Shown here: piece by piece, positions 37,862 through 49,865 of the stretch | Numbering within the stretch: position 1 is the stretch's first letter | Layout of the letters: each line of letters begins with the position of its first letter | Assembly: GCA_019915015.1 (NCBI GenBank) | Contig: JAHBBC010000002.1 | Coordinates: forward strand, 434,001-498,000 | Length of the DNA stretch: 64,000 bases | Direction of reading: 5' to 3' | Source: Auriscalpium vulgare | Lineage: Eukaryota; Basidiomycota; Agaricomycetes; Russulales; Auriscalpiaceae | Translations under genes and position numbers: made by a program | The notes under the pieces: generated by a model | What the model saw: only the letters and a program-made list of their open reading frames with translations | The model's database searches: none | Told to the model about the DNA's origin: nothing

Positions 37862-38436
37862 GATGAGAGATACCTGAAGTCTAAGGCGGAGGGGGATAAG
37901 GAAGGGATAGACTTGAGGCGTCTGAGAGGGCTGGGATGGGGAGAGGAAGAGAGGGAAGCGCGTGTCTAGTTCATTTTTTGTAAACGCCCTGCTAATTAGC
38001 GCCGGCGCGTGTGCATTATTTCCATTCGTCGCGCTTACACACGACTCCACGCCAATATTTTATCCTATCACACCATCTGGCAGCTGGTTGACGCCTTCAA
38101 AGGCGGCCGGCCACCTCGAGTGATACTACTGGCTAACGAAATTCCCAGAGCTCATCCATTACAATTTGAATGTCCAGGCTGTAAAGTAAACACTACTACG
38201 CAGAACTGTACATACAGACCCGGTCTCGTGGCCCCGTACTGGTCCTGCAATGACGGCGCGTAGTAGTAGAGCAGAAATAGAATGACGTATGCAAGCACGT
38301 AGCCCGGAATTCGAAGTCCTTTGCGCCTCGTTAATGAACTAGTATGTGAATTGTGTCCATCCCTCCGTTATCTAACAGTCTATGAGAGAGAAAGAGCACC
38401 CATCAGTGAGCATTAGAAACATTCTCAATTACGAGA
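37862..38436. other. Spacer between paralogues
   Basis: Intergenic region between the two small secreted protein genes, acting as the copy A promoter side and the copy B 3' flank. No other gene seen. Confidence 0.45.
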
Positions 38437-39512
38437 TCAGATAGAGATTCTGAAACAGCCTCCGTTAGTAAGCGGAGCGCAAAATTGCGATGAGATACTT
38501 GCGACAGCGACACTCAAGGGGGACCCTGCGATGAACGAGGCGCGGTCGCCCGTAAAGCTCAAGACATTGGACGATGGGGTGTAGATGAGCGCAAGGGCAA
38601 TCTGGCTGCCGTCAGGGTTTGTCCACGAAGCTGACAGAGCTGTCTCAACCACTGTCCTCCAAGGATGATGAAAGGGCATACCGGTCAGGGCACCTGTCGT
38701 GGGATCTAAGGTCCAGATATTTGCGGAAGCTAATGTGAACAAGATCAATGTTTGAAGAATAAGATTGAAAAGTTCAGAGTCGCCATACGTCCTGCGTTAA
38801 CATTAATGAACGGAATGGATCTATGAATGAAAACAGGTTAAGAGGGGCTGTGGGACGTTGTATATCACTCACGCCGAAGATCCCGTGGCAAGAGGAGTGG
38901 TCCCACTCCCTCCGATGTAATACGGTGCGGGGAACAGTGCGTTCTAAGAGTCATGTCAGAATGTGCCAACTAGATGTACAAGGGTTTGCGACGCACCGTT
39001 GCTTGAATGCTTCCTCCCTGATACAAGACCGACAGCTCATTGGCAGTGTTCACCGTAAGACCGGTTCTATATTTGACCCATCGATGAACAGTGTCCAAGA
39101 GCTCAAGCAAACCGAACTTACGGGCCAGTAGTGACAGCATTGGCGACGTAACCAGCCGTGCTGCCGACCTGTGGACCATCCGCATAACGAAGTTGTAAGG
39201 CTCCTGAGTAACTGCAACCGAGCCGGCTCAGACGTGAAAATTGCAGCATGGCACCAGATGGCTGCATACCTTGGGGATGAGAGAGGTGAGTTCGCCTGAC
39301 GCTTAGCAGCTGCAAACGGCATCGATTAAAAATTGGCCAGGCGAGAGGAGTATGCTGGGAGACGTACCGAACGTCCTGGTAGCCCGCTTGACAGGGGGAA
39401 GTGGAGGGAGGCCACGACGAAAACGTTCAGAGTTCGTCACCCCAGCTTCCGAAGGCACCATCAACGCCAGAAGGGCGAGGCAGACAAGGAGGGCAGCGGC
39501 GAAGGGCTGCAT
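38437..39512 (-). CDS. Small secreted protein, copy B of a tandem pair
   Basis: ATG 39512 gives a signal peptide (MQPFAAALLVCLALLALMVP) then VTNSERFRRGLPPLPPVKR. Later exons give GGYVANAVTTGP, FGLLELLDTVHRWVKYR, ALFPAPYYIGGSGTTPLATG, and TNPDGSQIALALIYTPSSN, ending at TGA 38437-38439. Each piece aligns by eye with copy A (LFxAPxxxGG and TNPDGSxxxxxxIYT in the same order), so the pair arose by tandem duplication and has diverged strongly. Exon edges in the middle are tentative. Function unknown. Confidence 0.62.
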
Positions 39513-40773
39513 GGCTACCTGGACGTCTGAGGGAACGAGAGGAAAGTGCAGGCAAACGCGCGAGCAGTGAAACGGAAGGGAAAGAAAGGGGCCCTCTTAT
39601 TCCTTTTAGTCCCTTTGTGCAGGGTGCGGCACGCTATTCCCGTACACAAACGCAAGGCGTGGCGCAGCGCGATCTAGATGTGATCTCATCGCTGTCGTAT
39701 TCTTCAATTTTCCCACAGTGCTCACCCGTGCTATTTTTTGGGGTGTACCCCTCTGCCTGTTGAGTGGAGGCTAGTGGAGGCCGGAATAGGATCTCCCGCA
39801 AGTCTGCAGAGGGGCTGAAACGCCCGCCGCTGACCATCGGGTGTCTTGAAGTGCCTGCGGTGAGCTGAGATTGTCAGGCAACATGGAGGCCTCGTGTCAT
39901 CGTCATCGTGAAATGGGGCGTGATAACAATGGCAAGCGTGACAGCACGGCGTACGACGCCGCGAGGTCGCCTGCCGAGGCGCGCTAGCCTGGTGGCTCGA
40001 CCTAAGACTCTAAGCACAATGCAACGGGCGGAAGACCTTCTAACCGAGTAAAAAGTCTTGGGACAGTCGGGACGTCCGCGGACAACGGCCCATGGGAAGA
40101 GGTGAGCTTTCCGCGGGCAAGAGCTTTCGTGCCGGTGCGTTGGGTGCTGGGTGTGGCGTCCCAGCCTTCAATATTGATACTCGGCTGCCCTGGCGCGAGG
40201 CCGGCAAACACGTCTTAGTAGACGCACGCTGCGTGATTTCCGACAGATAAAGCCAAGCGCGCTGGCCTGCGCTGACATGGGCATGGTCCATTCAGAAAGC
40301 ATCACCAGCTGCCATAACCCGCCCCTGGTGTCGTCTATGTCCGAACCCGAGCCGCTGATGACTGTGCCGCTGCAAGAACGTGAGCACGAGTGCGGCTGCC
40401 AACTTCAGAAACTGATTGGGGTGCTCACAAGGCATGCCGGTGACCCCAGAAAAAGCCTAACATTCCTATCGCGCCGGGGTTCTTCGGGAGAGGCTCAGAC
40501 AGAAACCATCGGAGGCCAACGCAAAAAGCAAGATAGACGTTCTTCGCCGTGATGTGAACGTTACGCAAAGCCCGCGTGTTCATCGCTCTTGGCGCCAGCG
40601 GCGGCTGGCGTCGTCCGAAACGGGAATGGACCTTAAGGTGGGGTTAGGGCCACGGCTCCCTTCCGACCCCCGACGCGTCGATCGCGTCCGAGTTTGCTCG
40701 CAACCTTGGAGCTGAGACCTCCGCAGGTTGTTGTTCCACCACGAACAGGAGGGAGACATTTGCAGCGCTAGAG
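39513..40773. other. Divergent promoter region
   Basis: 1.26 kb between the copy B gene (leftward) and the mitochondrial carrier (rightward). No gene supported. Confidence 0.45.
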
Positions 40774-42094
40774 ATGAGCGACACCACTGCGAAGCAGGAA
40801 GGTCATTATCTTCCACTTTTCAAATGACGCGTCACAGCCACTAGCTTACGCTCACCCACAGTGCAACTGGATCCCAGCGTGGATTTTCTCGCAGGAACTG
40901 TTGCAGGTACAAAACCCTCATACCCTCTGTTTCACCAGTGAATAACATAGTCTAGGCCTCACCGCACTTATTGTGGGCTTCCCGTTCGACACCGGTGAGT
41001 TGGCCGCACCGGTCCCGTCCACTCCGCGCTCACAAAACATACCTGTCTCAGTGAAAGTGCGCTTCCAGAATGCGTCCACTTCCGTCAGGTACAAGTCCAC
41101 CTTCCACGCGCTGTCCACTATCCTGCGCGAGGAACGGGTCCGGGGCCTGTACAAGGGCATATCTACACCTCTGGTGCGTCCCAGCCCTCCTTCACGCGTC
41201 CAGACCATATGCATGAACACCCGCCCGCTCATCACATCTCCTTCCCCCTGTTTAGGTAACCGCGCCGCTGATGAACGGTCTCGTTTTCTCGGCGTACCGC
41301 TTCTTCATGAAGCTGCAAACGCGGCACGACGGCCGGCCGCCCACTGTCGCGCAGGTCGCACTCGGGGGCGCGGCGTGCGGCGTCGCAGCCTCGTGCGTCA
41401 TCTCCCCTTTTCCGCATCAGCCCCCTCTCAATCTCCATTTACCGGCATTCTTGTCTATTGTCTCGCAGGCTGCTCACTACACCCATAGAGCTCATTAAGA
41501 TCCAACAACAGCAGGCGCTCCTGCGCAGCCCCACGGTCCCACCAGCCCAGACAGTAGCATGGAACATCTTCAAGCAGCGCGGCGTGCGCGGGCTCTACCG
41601 CGGCATCGCTGCCACCGCGTTGCGCGACACCGGCTACGGCGCTTACTTCGCCGGCGTACGTCCCACCTGCGTCCCACCTTTCCTATCCCCCAGCCGTCCT
41701 GACACCGCGTCCTTAGTACGAGGCCGCGCTGCACTTCTTCAAGCCCAGCCGCCCGCCGCCGCCCGCAACGGCTGACCATATACACGACGAGGTCTCCGAG
41801 TCGCTCACGCACGCGTGGTGGCACCTGCTGCTGGCGGGCGGGTTCGCGGGCATTGCGGGGTGGGGTGCGACGTTCCCCTTCGACGTCGTCAAGACTCGCA
41901 TGCAGGGCAACCTCGACGGCGGCCCAGCGCCCGCGCGGCCCTACCGCAGCACGCTGTCGACGATCGCGCAATCGTACCGCACAGAAGGGCTCGGCGTGTT
42001 TTTCCACGGGCTCGCGCCGACGCTTATCCGCGCCATCCCCGTAAACATGGTTGTCTTCGGCACGTTCGAGGGCGTCGTATACCTGTTTTCCTGA
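40774..42094 (+). CDS. Mitochondrial carrier family protein
   Basis: Inner-membrane solute carrier with the three-fold carrier repeat. The best start is ATG 40774 (MSDTTAKQE), joined by a 60-base intron to VQLDPSVDFLAGTVAGLTAL. All three signature motifs are present: FPFDTVKVRFQ, TPIELIKIQQQ and FPFDVVKTRMQ. Other carrier landmarks are GLYKGISTPL, GVRGLYRGIAATALRDTGYG and GLAPTLIRAIPVNMVVFGTF; it ends FEGVVYLFS. Several short introns, some splitting the repeats. The pattern resembles the carnitine/ornithine and Ymc-like branch, but the substrate cannot be read from sequence. Confidence 0.9.
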
Positions 42095-42640
42095 CGGCCA
42101 CGGCGTCTGTGGCGTGCCAGCCGCGCCGAACCGCCACACCTAAATGCAGACCGCTTGGAGTGAGCAAGGGCGGCGGCGGCGGTGTCGGTTGCCCTCGTTG
42201 GCTGGCTTGGAAGGATGAGGTGGGGTTGGGGAGCCTTACGAGGGTCCCACGGCTAGATGGAAGGATAATACCGGGTCGAGAATAAAATACGGACGGCCAG
42301 GTGGGCCTAGGCCATGGCAAAAATCCCATCAACAGCCTTCCGGGTATAACAATTTCATTTGGCTACACTAATGTCATGCTTGGCTAGTAATACAGGTGTG
42401 GAAGCGACAGCGCTATAATGTTATACAATATGGTCTAGGTTGACACCAACATATAGAAATCATGCGAGTAATTACACGGGTGAAGCATCCGCCGTTGAGA
42501 ATTGAATGTTGACCAGCGAGCAATAAAACCCAGGACGAGAGAAAGTATCCAACTTCTAGATCCCAAGGAAAGAGTTACGGCAGCTATGGTGGGGAAGATG
42601 GAGTGATATATGAGGGTGCAGGGGCGTAAAGCGGCGATCG
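42095..42640. other. Region between convergent genes
   Basis: 3' flanks of the carrier gene and the Ett1-like gene. An AATAAA at 42281-42286, about 190 bases after the carrier stop, is a candidate polyadenylation signal. Confidence 0.4.
42281..42286 (+). terminator. Polyadenylation signal candidate for the carrier gene
   Basis: Exact AATAAA in the 3' flank, about 190 bases after the carrier stop codon. Fungal signals are loose, so this is tentative. Confidence 0.3.
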
Positions 42641-44716
42641 CTAGCTTTCATCCATGTATATGATCTGTTCGTTATTTCCAGGGTCGGATGAGGTCTCGCT
42701 CTTGGAGTCCATGGCTAGCACAACAGAGTCCCCGCCTTCGGCTTGCGCTCGGCTGTAAAGCTCCTCGCGCTGTGCTTCGTCCACGGTGAGATTTGCTAAC
42801 GACAGAAGGGCTTCTGTGAGCTGCCGAACCGCGCGCGATCAGACAAGCCGAGCAACGTAACGCCGCGGACACTCACCAAAGGTTGCAACTCGTGCAGGTC
42901 GCCTTCCGAAGATGCAGCGAAAGCCCAGCCCTTCGCACGGTCGAAAAACGAGATGGCTGAACGGGCACTGCATTAGTTGGGTACTGACAAAGCAGATAGA
43001 CAAGTTGCTCACCCTTCGTGAGGCCATCCCGCGCCTCTTCAGCGTCCTTCGTGAGCAGGACACTGCTGTCCCCAGCCTCGAGCGCGTCCTCAATGTCATC
43101 AACATTCGCGCTGCCAGAGATGAGCCAGCAGCGGCCGCGTGCGCCCGTGATACGTATACGCCACTCGGCCGTGTCCGCCTCCATCTTCATTTGGTTGAAG
43201 ACAGAATCCGCCCAGGCCGCCCAGTACCGGCGCTCCTCGGGCTTTCGAAGGCGCTCGGCCACGCCTAGAACCTCAGAGGCGATGGTGAACAGCTCTTTCG
43301 GTCGTGAAAATCCCAGGGCATCCGCCGAAGCAGGTCCCAGGGCCTGAGGAAGTGTCACATTGGGAAGGGAGGCCCTGGCGAATATTGGGGAAGACGTGTG
43401 GGAGTACTGCGGATGAGGCATGTGGAAAATGCCGCGAGAGAACTGATCCATGGCCAGAACCATCAGGTCGTTGGGGGTCGCGGTCGCGAGGGAGGTGCGT
43501 CGTGTGACGGGCGGGCGGCGGGCAGCTATTGTGTGAAAGGGGGAGTTGAGCGGCCATTTGGGTTCTGGAGCGGGCGAGAGCCTCGAAGGCGATGAATCAG
43601 CCCGTGCCATCAGACTGATTTTCTCGTCTGCGAGACAGACGAGCGTCCGGCCCCACACAACCGCCATGCGCCAGTCCTCGGTGTCGCCGAACCGACCGCT
43701 TGTGCGCCCAGGCAAATTTTCGCCGGTCTCGAATACGTCGAGGGCCGCCAGCCAGTATGGTACAGGGGAGGCGGGCTCCCCCTGCAGCAATAGCGACAAG
43801 TCTTGGGCTACCAGGTTACCAAAGAGAAACAGCGAGGTGCCCAGCACCGCGTGCAGAGCGGTGGGAAGGTCAGCCGATCCACTAAGGGTAGATAAGTCGG
43901 CTGCCTGAAGCGAATGACAAGAGACGAACGTACGATGATTGGGCGTCTCGTCTGTGTTTGCCCCGACGGGGGCTCTTACTTCGCCGTCGCCCGCGGTCGG
44001 ATTCCCAATCGCGTGTTAGTCTTTCCTCTGGAGGAGTCAGGGTTTCAGGCGAGCTGCCCTCGTGCCGCGAGCTGGCCGAGGCAGCAAATAGAACGGAGGG
44101 GTCGGCGTATTGAAGGATAAATCGATGGCACTCGTGAATGACACCGCGCAATTGCGCTGAGGCGGCATGGCTGTCGTCTCCTGCGTACGAGTCAGTCGGG
44201 AGGTCTGGATGTGGCCGAGAACAGGGACCCACGTTCATAGAGTTCAGCAGCGTGAGCATAGAGATTTTTGAGGTTGCCCCAGTCAGACCGGTCGCAGAAG
44301 GCGCTACCAGATGATGCTCTTTGAGCGAGAGTGGTCGTGTGGATCATCGCCGGGAGAGATGGCGGGGGACTTGGGTCATGATTCTGGGGATGCGGAGAGT
44401 CGGAGGGTGTAGAGTCGGCCTGGGGGAGCGTGGCAAGCAGCCAAAAGCCGACACGGTCTGGAGTGTCCGTGCGCTGACGCTTTGAAGAGCCTGAGGCAAA
44501 ACTGCGGGCCTCGTCGTCGTCGTCTTCGTCGAGGAGGTCACTGTCGCCGTCGGAATCTTCGTGATCGTGCAAGCGCGGCTTGTGGTGTACATAAGCCGCC
44601 GGGCGCTGCCGAGCCCGCCAAAGGCCTCTCGGGCGCTTCAAGCCGCGGCGCGGTTGCGGCAGGCGGGGCGGCAGTGAACGCGGGGGTGCCGCCATCGTGA
44701 GCGGAATGCTGGCCAT
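42641..44716 (-). CDS. ETT1: Enhancer of translation termination 1-like nuclear protein (Ett1/Nro1 family)
   Basis: The N-terminus has a basic GLKRPRGLWRARQR block, HHKPRLHDHEDSDGDSDLL with acidic runs and SSKRQRTD, then GFWLLATLPQAD, SDWGNLKNLYAHAAELYERG, GVIHECHRFILQYADPS, LGTSLFLFGNLVAQDLSLLL, PYWLAALDVFETGENLPGR and a long helical C-terminal half (EERRYWAAWADSVFNQMKME) ending NNEQIIYMDES. The layout of KRP-G-L start, acidic linker and TPR-like helices fits Ett1/Nro1, which in yeasts links translation termination with the Ofd1-Nro1 oxygen-sensing regulation. ATGs at 44728, 44716 and 44695 are all in frame; I used the middle one. The family call rests on pattern memory, so it needs a profile search. 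Confidence 0.6.
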
Positions 44717-45380
44717 CGTGGAGAGCATCGAGCAAGGGCAAGAAGTGGAATCAACGGGGGCGAACACCCAGAATCGGTTTTATGAGGACGCTGGGAGGGC
44801 CGGTCCTAGGCCCTTCGCATTACACATCGCACACCCGGGTCGAGACCGGACGACCCAGATCATTGGTCGACGCCCGCTCCCCACTCCAGACCGACCGCCA
44901 GCGAATCGCAGCAGGGCCGCGAGCCCAGCGGACGCCCACAGATCGATCATCAGCCCTGCCTACCATCACTCCAGAGGCGCGCTCTCGCTGCGCATGGCTG
45001 CTTGCTCGCCAGCCCACACGCAGGCCGACGCGGACGGGTCAGCTGTCGCCGCCGCGTCTTTTCTTTGTCCCAGCGAAGAGCCCGGGCTGGGTCTGCTCGC
45101 TCCCTGCCTGGCCCGCCATCGCCCCACAATCGACCTATCGCCGTGCGCACCGCTGGTAACCGGGTCTGGATGCGTGCGCTGATTGGCCACCCATCCGGCC
45201 GCCGACGCTCATTGGTTCAATAGATGCCGACCGCGACGCCCGTCAGCCAATCGGGCGTCGCTCTCTCTCAGCTGCAGAAAGCAAATTCGATTATATAGCT
45301 AATTGTAGTCCGTGTAGTCCGTGAGTCCATATCAATATTCCGTAAAACGCGTGAGTCCATTCAGTCCGTAAAAAATCCAC
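44717..45380. other. Intergenic region with short degenerate repeats
   Basis: Between two minus-strand genes. The stretch 45308-45375 has several imperfect copies of GTAGTCCGTGAGTCCAT-like units. No gene seen. Confidence 0.45.
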
Positions 45381-46087
45381 TCAAAGGCCGAGCGCGCTCA
45401 ACAACGGGCTAAGGCTCAGGCGGTCGATGACACCGACGAGCCCGTTGAGCAGCGTGTCCAGCGTCTGGCGCAGCACGACCAGGATGCCCGCGACAAGCTG
45501 CAGCACCTCGTTGACGAGGTCTCCTAGCGCGTTGCTACTCACACCACCATCAGTCTTGCTCGGAACGGCGGCGTGCCTGCACTCACCCGAGAGGCGAGAA
45601 CGCGGCGATGGCGTCCGAGGACACGCCAGAGATGGCGGCGACATCACCGGCGGGGGTGAGAATTGCCTGCACCGCAGATTAGCATCAAGCCATCACACCA
45701 AAACAAATGTCCACTAACCGAGAGAACGTTGCTGAGGGACGTGAGCGCGTCGTCGGTGGCGGAGGGCAGCGCCTTAATCTGGCTGACCGCGTCGTCGACC
45801 GCCGACGTGATGTCGCTGACGATGGGAGAGATCACAGCAGCGGTAGCATTGCTCACGTCCAGGGTGCCTAAACACGACACGCTGTCAGAATTGCACATGA
45901 CCACAGTACAGAAAACCCGCGTACTGAATTGCGCGGCGATGGGCCCGACTGTCGTCGTCAACGTGTCGAGGATGCTCGTAACGCTATCAGCGCGCGCCTC
46001 CAACGCGCGGTCCTGCACCGGGACAGCAGAGACGAAGGTGCCGAAGGCAAGGGTGGCGACGGTGGCGATCTTGGCGAAGGAGAACAT
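45381..46087 (-). CDS. Small secreted hydrophobic protein
   Basis: ATG 46087 gives the signal peptide MFSFAKIATVATLAFGTFVS and then AVPVQDRALEARADSVTSIL. Exons continue TLDVSNATAAVISPIVSDI, VSQIKALPSATDDALTSLSN, AILTPAGDVAAISGVSSDAI, and end ASNALGDLVNEVLQLVAGIL to SPLLSALGL. It is Ala/Ser/Val/Leu-rich, nearly Cys-free and helical in look, as in a widespread group of uncharacterised Agaricomycete secreted proteins. It is not a hydrophobin because the eight-Cys pattern is absent. Function unknown. Confidence 0.68.
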
Positions 46088-48247
46088 GTCGTCGAGGAAT
46101 CTGCTGGTGGTGAAGGTGTGTGGATGTGAGGGGATGCGGCTGCTGAGGATGGAGAACCAGAGCCCCTACAACTCGCTATTTATGCGAAATTCGCTGGGAA
46201 AATACCCTTTCACATCGCATCAGTGGTGTACACGGCGGCCGCACCCCAGGTGGTGTGTTTGTGGATATGCGCTTGTATGGAGCCTCGCAAATAAAACGCC
46301 GCCGCCTAACGGCGAGAAATTAGGCTTTACGCGGGATTTTTGGTGTGGATAATGCCGGGGGGGTTGGAGCTCTGAAACGTCGAGTGTCAGCGGGCGCTGT
46401 GTTTTGCGCATCGTCATACCTGCTCGATCTCTAGATGTACAGATCAGTCCGCGACAAGCTAGGGTGCACCAGATACATGACACCGGGTATCGACGGACAA
46501 GAGACTCGTTGCGCCCGAGGTAGACTTCGCGCTTCCAGTCCTGCTTGACACTTCGGGGCCGTTAGGGCTCAGAGCATAGCCTCAAGCTCGTGGCTAGTCC
46601 AGGCTCATGAGTATTCATAGCCAGACGCCCAAGACACCACCGACATCCAGTCACAGTAGCTGTCATCTGGCTACGCGCGACGTCATTAGGACGACCACTT
46701 GGTGGGATGACAAGCCGGAAAACTACTCGATATTTCCATCAAACACACAGCCCACGCCAGCGCACCACAGGGTGGGCACGTCGTGCTCCAAGTGACGGCA
46801 CAACATGAGAAGCTGAAATGATGTAGAAGGTGATAGAGCCCGCCATAGCGACCCTAGAGTCGAGAAGCAACTGAGAAGCGAGAAGCGCCCAGATACAGTC
46901 GAGATCGCTAAGAAGCAAGGTCAACGATGACATGTCAGTAACCGTCATACACCCACCTGTATCTTCACCTTGTATTAGTGACTTCGGTTTGCACACGGAT
47001 GCAGAGGACGAGGACCGTCACCGCGAGCATAGTTAGGCGAAGTGGAGCGAGTGGAACAAAGTGGAACAACGACGTTGTTTATTTCCGGCATTTGTTTGTT
47101 GTGGTGGTTTGGCACGCAACGCACAGCGCGGTGCCCCCTGCTTTGATTCGTCGGGGGCCACTGAGAAGCAGTCGTCAGCAAATAATCGCCGTCTCCTCGT
47201 GTAAACTGGGTGACCGCCGATGGAGTGTGCAGGCTCAATTACACTGCATGGGGCTCGGAGTATGCGGAGTTTCCGCTCACCGGTCTGTGCTGGCGCTCAG
47301 ACCTACATTTCGCCATCACGTTATCGTGATTGTGGCCAGGAGTCGGAGGGGATCCATGGGAAGGGCCAAGGCGGCCGCACGCTCGTGCGCACGCCGTTCA
47401 AGTTGGGCCACGTGCCACCAGCCTGATGACTCTGAATGCCCTCTGCATGGCACTATGGCGTTCCAAAACGATCTCCCATTTCACTACTACGCAGCTAGAG
47501 GCTGGGGTGGTCCAACGCGGCATTGTCGACGTGCTCCGGCGTATCCATACTAGGGGCCCCGCCGCCGCACTTCTTCGTGCAACTCAAGAGCCGGGTCGAT
47601 AATTACATGCTGCCAACGCAAGTTGGACAGTCTCTCTCCCGCGGCGCTACACTGCGTCGCCGACATGTGTCGTGCGGGTGACGCCAAATTCGAGATTTTG
47701 TGCCTCAGTCAGTTTCATCGCTCATTAGCGTACGATGCGGTGTTGACTGAAATTGCAGCGACCTCGGGGCGTCGGTGACTGGCTCTCGCCAAGCAGTGAT
47801 CACACATTTTGTTGTGACGAGGACCAGGAAAAAGGAATAATAATCATACCCAACGCGGTGCTCGCCAAGGCGTCTCATTGACTCATCGGCAAACTCACAA
47901 CATGTTCCAGCGTCACGCAAGACGGAAGCCAAAGAGCTGCGAAGGGAGGACCTTGCAAATGAGCTTTCGCCAATCAGCCGCGACGCAAGTAATATTAGAT
48001 GGGCGATAGCACATCATAGTAGGCCCGATGCCGACGCGGCTTTGAGCCGTTCGCCAAGAGGATACTGGACCTTTCTCCGCAGAGTTATATTCGGCCGATG
48101 CATACATATGTAGTTCCGATATCTTGGCACCACATGCGACATGCTTTCACCGAGATGCCCGCGGCAGCCTCAGGGCTCCGGCGCCCTGCGACAAAAGACA
48201 TGTTGGTTAGTCGACATGCCGTCGCAGACGTAGCTTTCTCAGCGCAC
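46088..48247. other. Intergenic region, no gene supported
   Basis: About 2.2 kb. The longest open frame (plus strand, 46978-47553) shows no domain and no helpful splice signals. Confidence 0.45.
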
Positions 48248-48697
48248 CTAATGTACGAGGGCATTGAGCTTCCCTGTACGCGCAAGATACAGCGCGCCCG
48301 AGTCCGCCCAGACCTGATACTTGGTCACCTTGAGGGCGTCGTCGAAGTCGAGGGTATACGTGAAGGTCTCGTCCCACGCCTGGCCCGTCTCCCGCCACGT
48401 AAAGCGGCCGGTGCCCTTCACAGACACCTTGCGCACCTCCGCGTCGACGACGTAATCGGTGAATGTCATGCCATCGATTTGGACGAGGTTGGTAAGGGAG
48501 GTGAAGTACTCGACGACGCCGTTCGTGTCATTGAATGGGCGGCCAAGGAAGGGGGCGAAAGCGGGAAGCCCGAACTCAATAACCTGAGGGGGTGTCTGGG
48601 TGGAGAAGAACGCGACGACGGTGTCGAGCGAGCTGCCGGCAGCGAACGCGCTGCAAAAGGACTGTGCGGCGCTGAGGAGGTCGGCGCGCGAGGACAT
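48248..48697 (-). CDS. SnoaL/NTF2-like domain protein
   Basis: Single-exon gene of 149 residues. MSSRADLLSAAQSFCSAFAA begins an NTF2-like fold: an opening helix, FFSTQTPPQVIEFGLPAFAP with a loop to FLGRPFNDTNGVVEYFTSLT, then strands VVDAEVRKVSVKGTGRFTW, WDETFTYTLDFDDALKVTKY and QVWADSGALYLARTG. These features fit the SnoaL-like family of small ligand-binding or isomerase proteins. No catalytic residues can be assigned with confidence, and no signal peptide is present. It is divergent from the next gene, 300 bases away. Confidence 0.75.
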   Translation of the reverse strand: MSSRADLLSAAQSFCSAFAAGSSLDTVVAFFSTQTPPQVIEFGLPAFAPFLGRPFNDTNGVVEYFTSLTNLVQIDGMTFTDYVVDAEVRKVSVKGTGRFTWRETGQAWDETFTYTLDFDDALKVTKYQVWADSGALYLARTGKLNALVH

Positions 48698-48999
48698 GAT
48701 GGTGGTCAGAATCACGAGCTTGATGATGCGCTTCTTCTTGGGCGCGCTGGAGCAAAGTTGCGCAGGCTGTGCTGCACAGCGATGGAGCTGCTGCTGCAGG
48801 ACACTGGACAGGGCCCGGCCGCCGTCGAGCTCGTCATCGGCCGAACGGAGAGTCGGGCACGGGCGGAGATCGCCAAGACAAGCTGGCGGACGCACGAGGC
48901 TACACTTGTACCTAATAATATACACCTTCTGTCAATCTTCCTCTAGTCCAACGTCTTTTCTGCCTCTCTTCCTCTTGTACATTCTTTCCGCCTTCCCCC
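48698..48999. other. Short divergent promoter region
   Basis: 300 bases shared by the SnoaL-like gene and the tail-anchored protein gene. Confidence 0.5.
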
Positions 49000-49865
49000 A
49001 TGTCTGCCGCAGCCGCCCTCGCCCTCTCGACACACCCACGCAACTCATCGACCACCGCAGTAGGGTGAGCATATGCACTCGCTATCCTCGCCGCCAACCC
49101 TAAAGCGACACCCACCATCTCCAGCCAGTTCGACTCTGTCCTCGCTGCGTCCACCAAATATGCAGCGCAATACGAGAGCCAAATCAAAGAACTGGAGGTC
49201 TGCCCCCTCCCTTTCACCCGTCTCTGACCTTGCCCTCATCCCGCAACAGGACCGCCTTTCGGAGGGCCTTTCCAACTGCCGCGCCATTGAGGGCCAGCTG
49301 CGTGAAGCAGTCAATGGCATCAAGGTACGCCGCCCCTTCTTCCCATCTCGATCTGCGGCTGACGGCACCTTGCAGCGCAACTACCGCCGTGCAGACAGAG
49401 ACGCGCTGCGCACCCACATCCCGCACATGAGCCGCGAGCTCGAGGAGTCCATGGCCGTGCTCACGGAGCTCGAGCAGCGCCTGCCGGAAATCCACTCGCA
49501 GGTTGCCCAGATACGCCTCGTATACGACTCTGGCCGCCGCAAGGTATGCGCCTTCCTCTTCCGTTCGCCCATTCCTTTCTCGTCTGCCAAGGCGCACATC
49601 TGCGAGCGCTTTGCTGACGGATCTTTCTTCGCAGGCGGAGGAGCTCGTCCAAGACCTCAAGTGGCTGAACAACGACTTTTACGAGCGCTGGCGAGCCACC
49701 ATCTTCACGACGAAGAGCCCCGTCTCGTGGCGCTGGAAGTTCATCATGCGCGTGCTCTTCACTGCGTGCTTTCTGCTCGCCGCGTGGATTGCCTGGATCG
49801 CCATGCGCGGTGCGTACCGCGCGCACCGACAGCGCCTCGTCTGGGGCGAGCGACTCATGTCCTAG
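49000..49865 (+). CDS. Coiled-coil protein with C-terminal membrane anchor
   Basis: ATG 49000 gives MSAAAALALSTHPRNSSTTA; exons then encode ATPTISSQFDSVLAASTKYA, QYESQIKELEDRLSEGLSNC, RAIEGQLREAVNGIK, RELEESMAVLTELEQRLPEI and AEELVQDLKWLNNDFYERWR, mostly charged helix with a coiled-coil look. Near the end is one strong membrane segment (FIMRVLFTACFLLAAWIAWI) followed by a short basic tail (RAYRAHRQRLVWGERLMS), as in a tail-anchored protein. The first intron is short (about 41 bases). I do not recognise the family; the architecture would suit a tether or SNARE-like factor, which is only an inference. Confidence 0.72.

Noticed and set aside
45381..46087. Hydrophobin
   Set aside because: Secreted and hydrophobic, but it lacks the eight-cysteine pattern.
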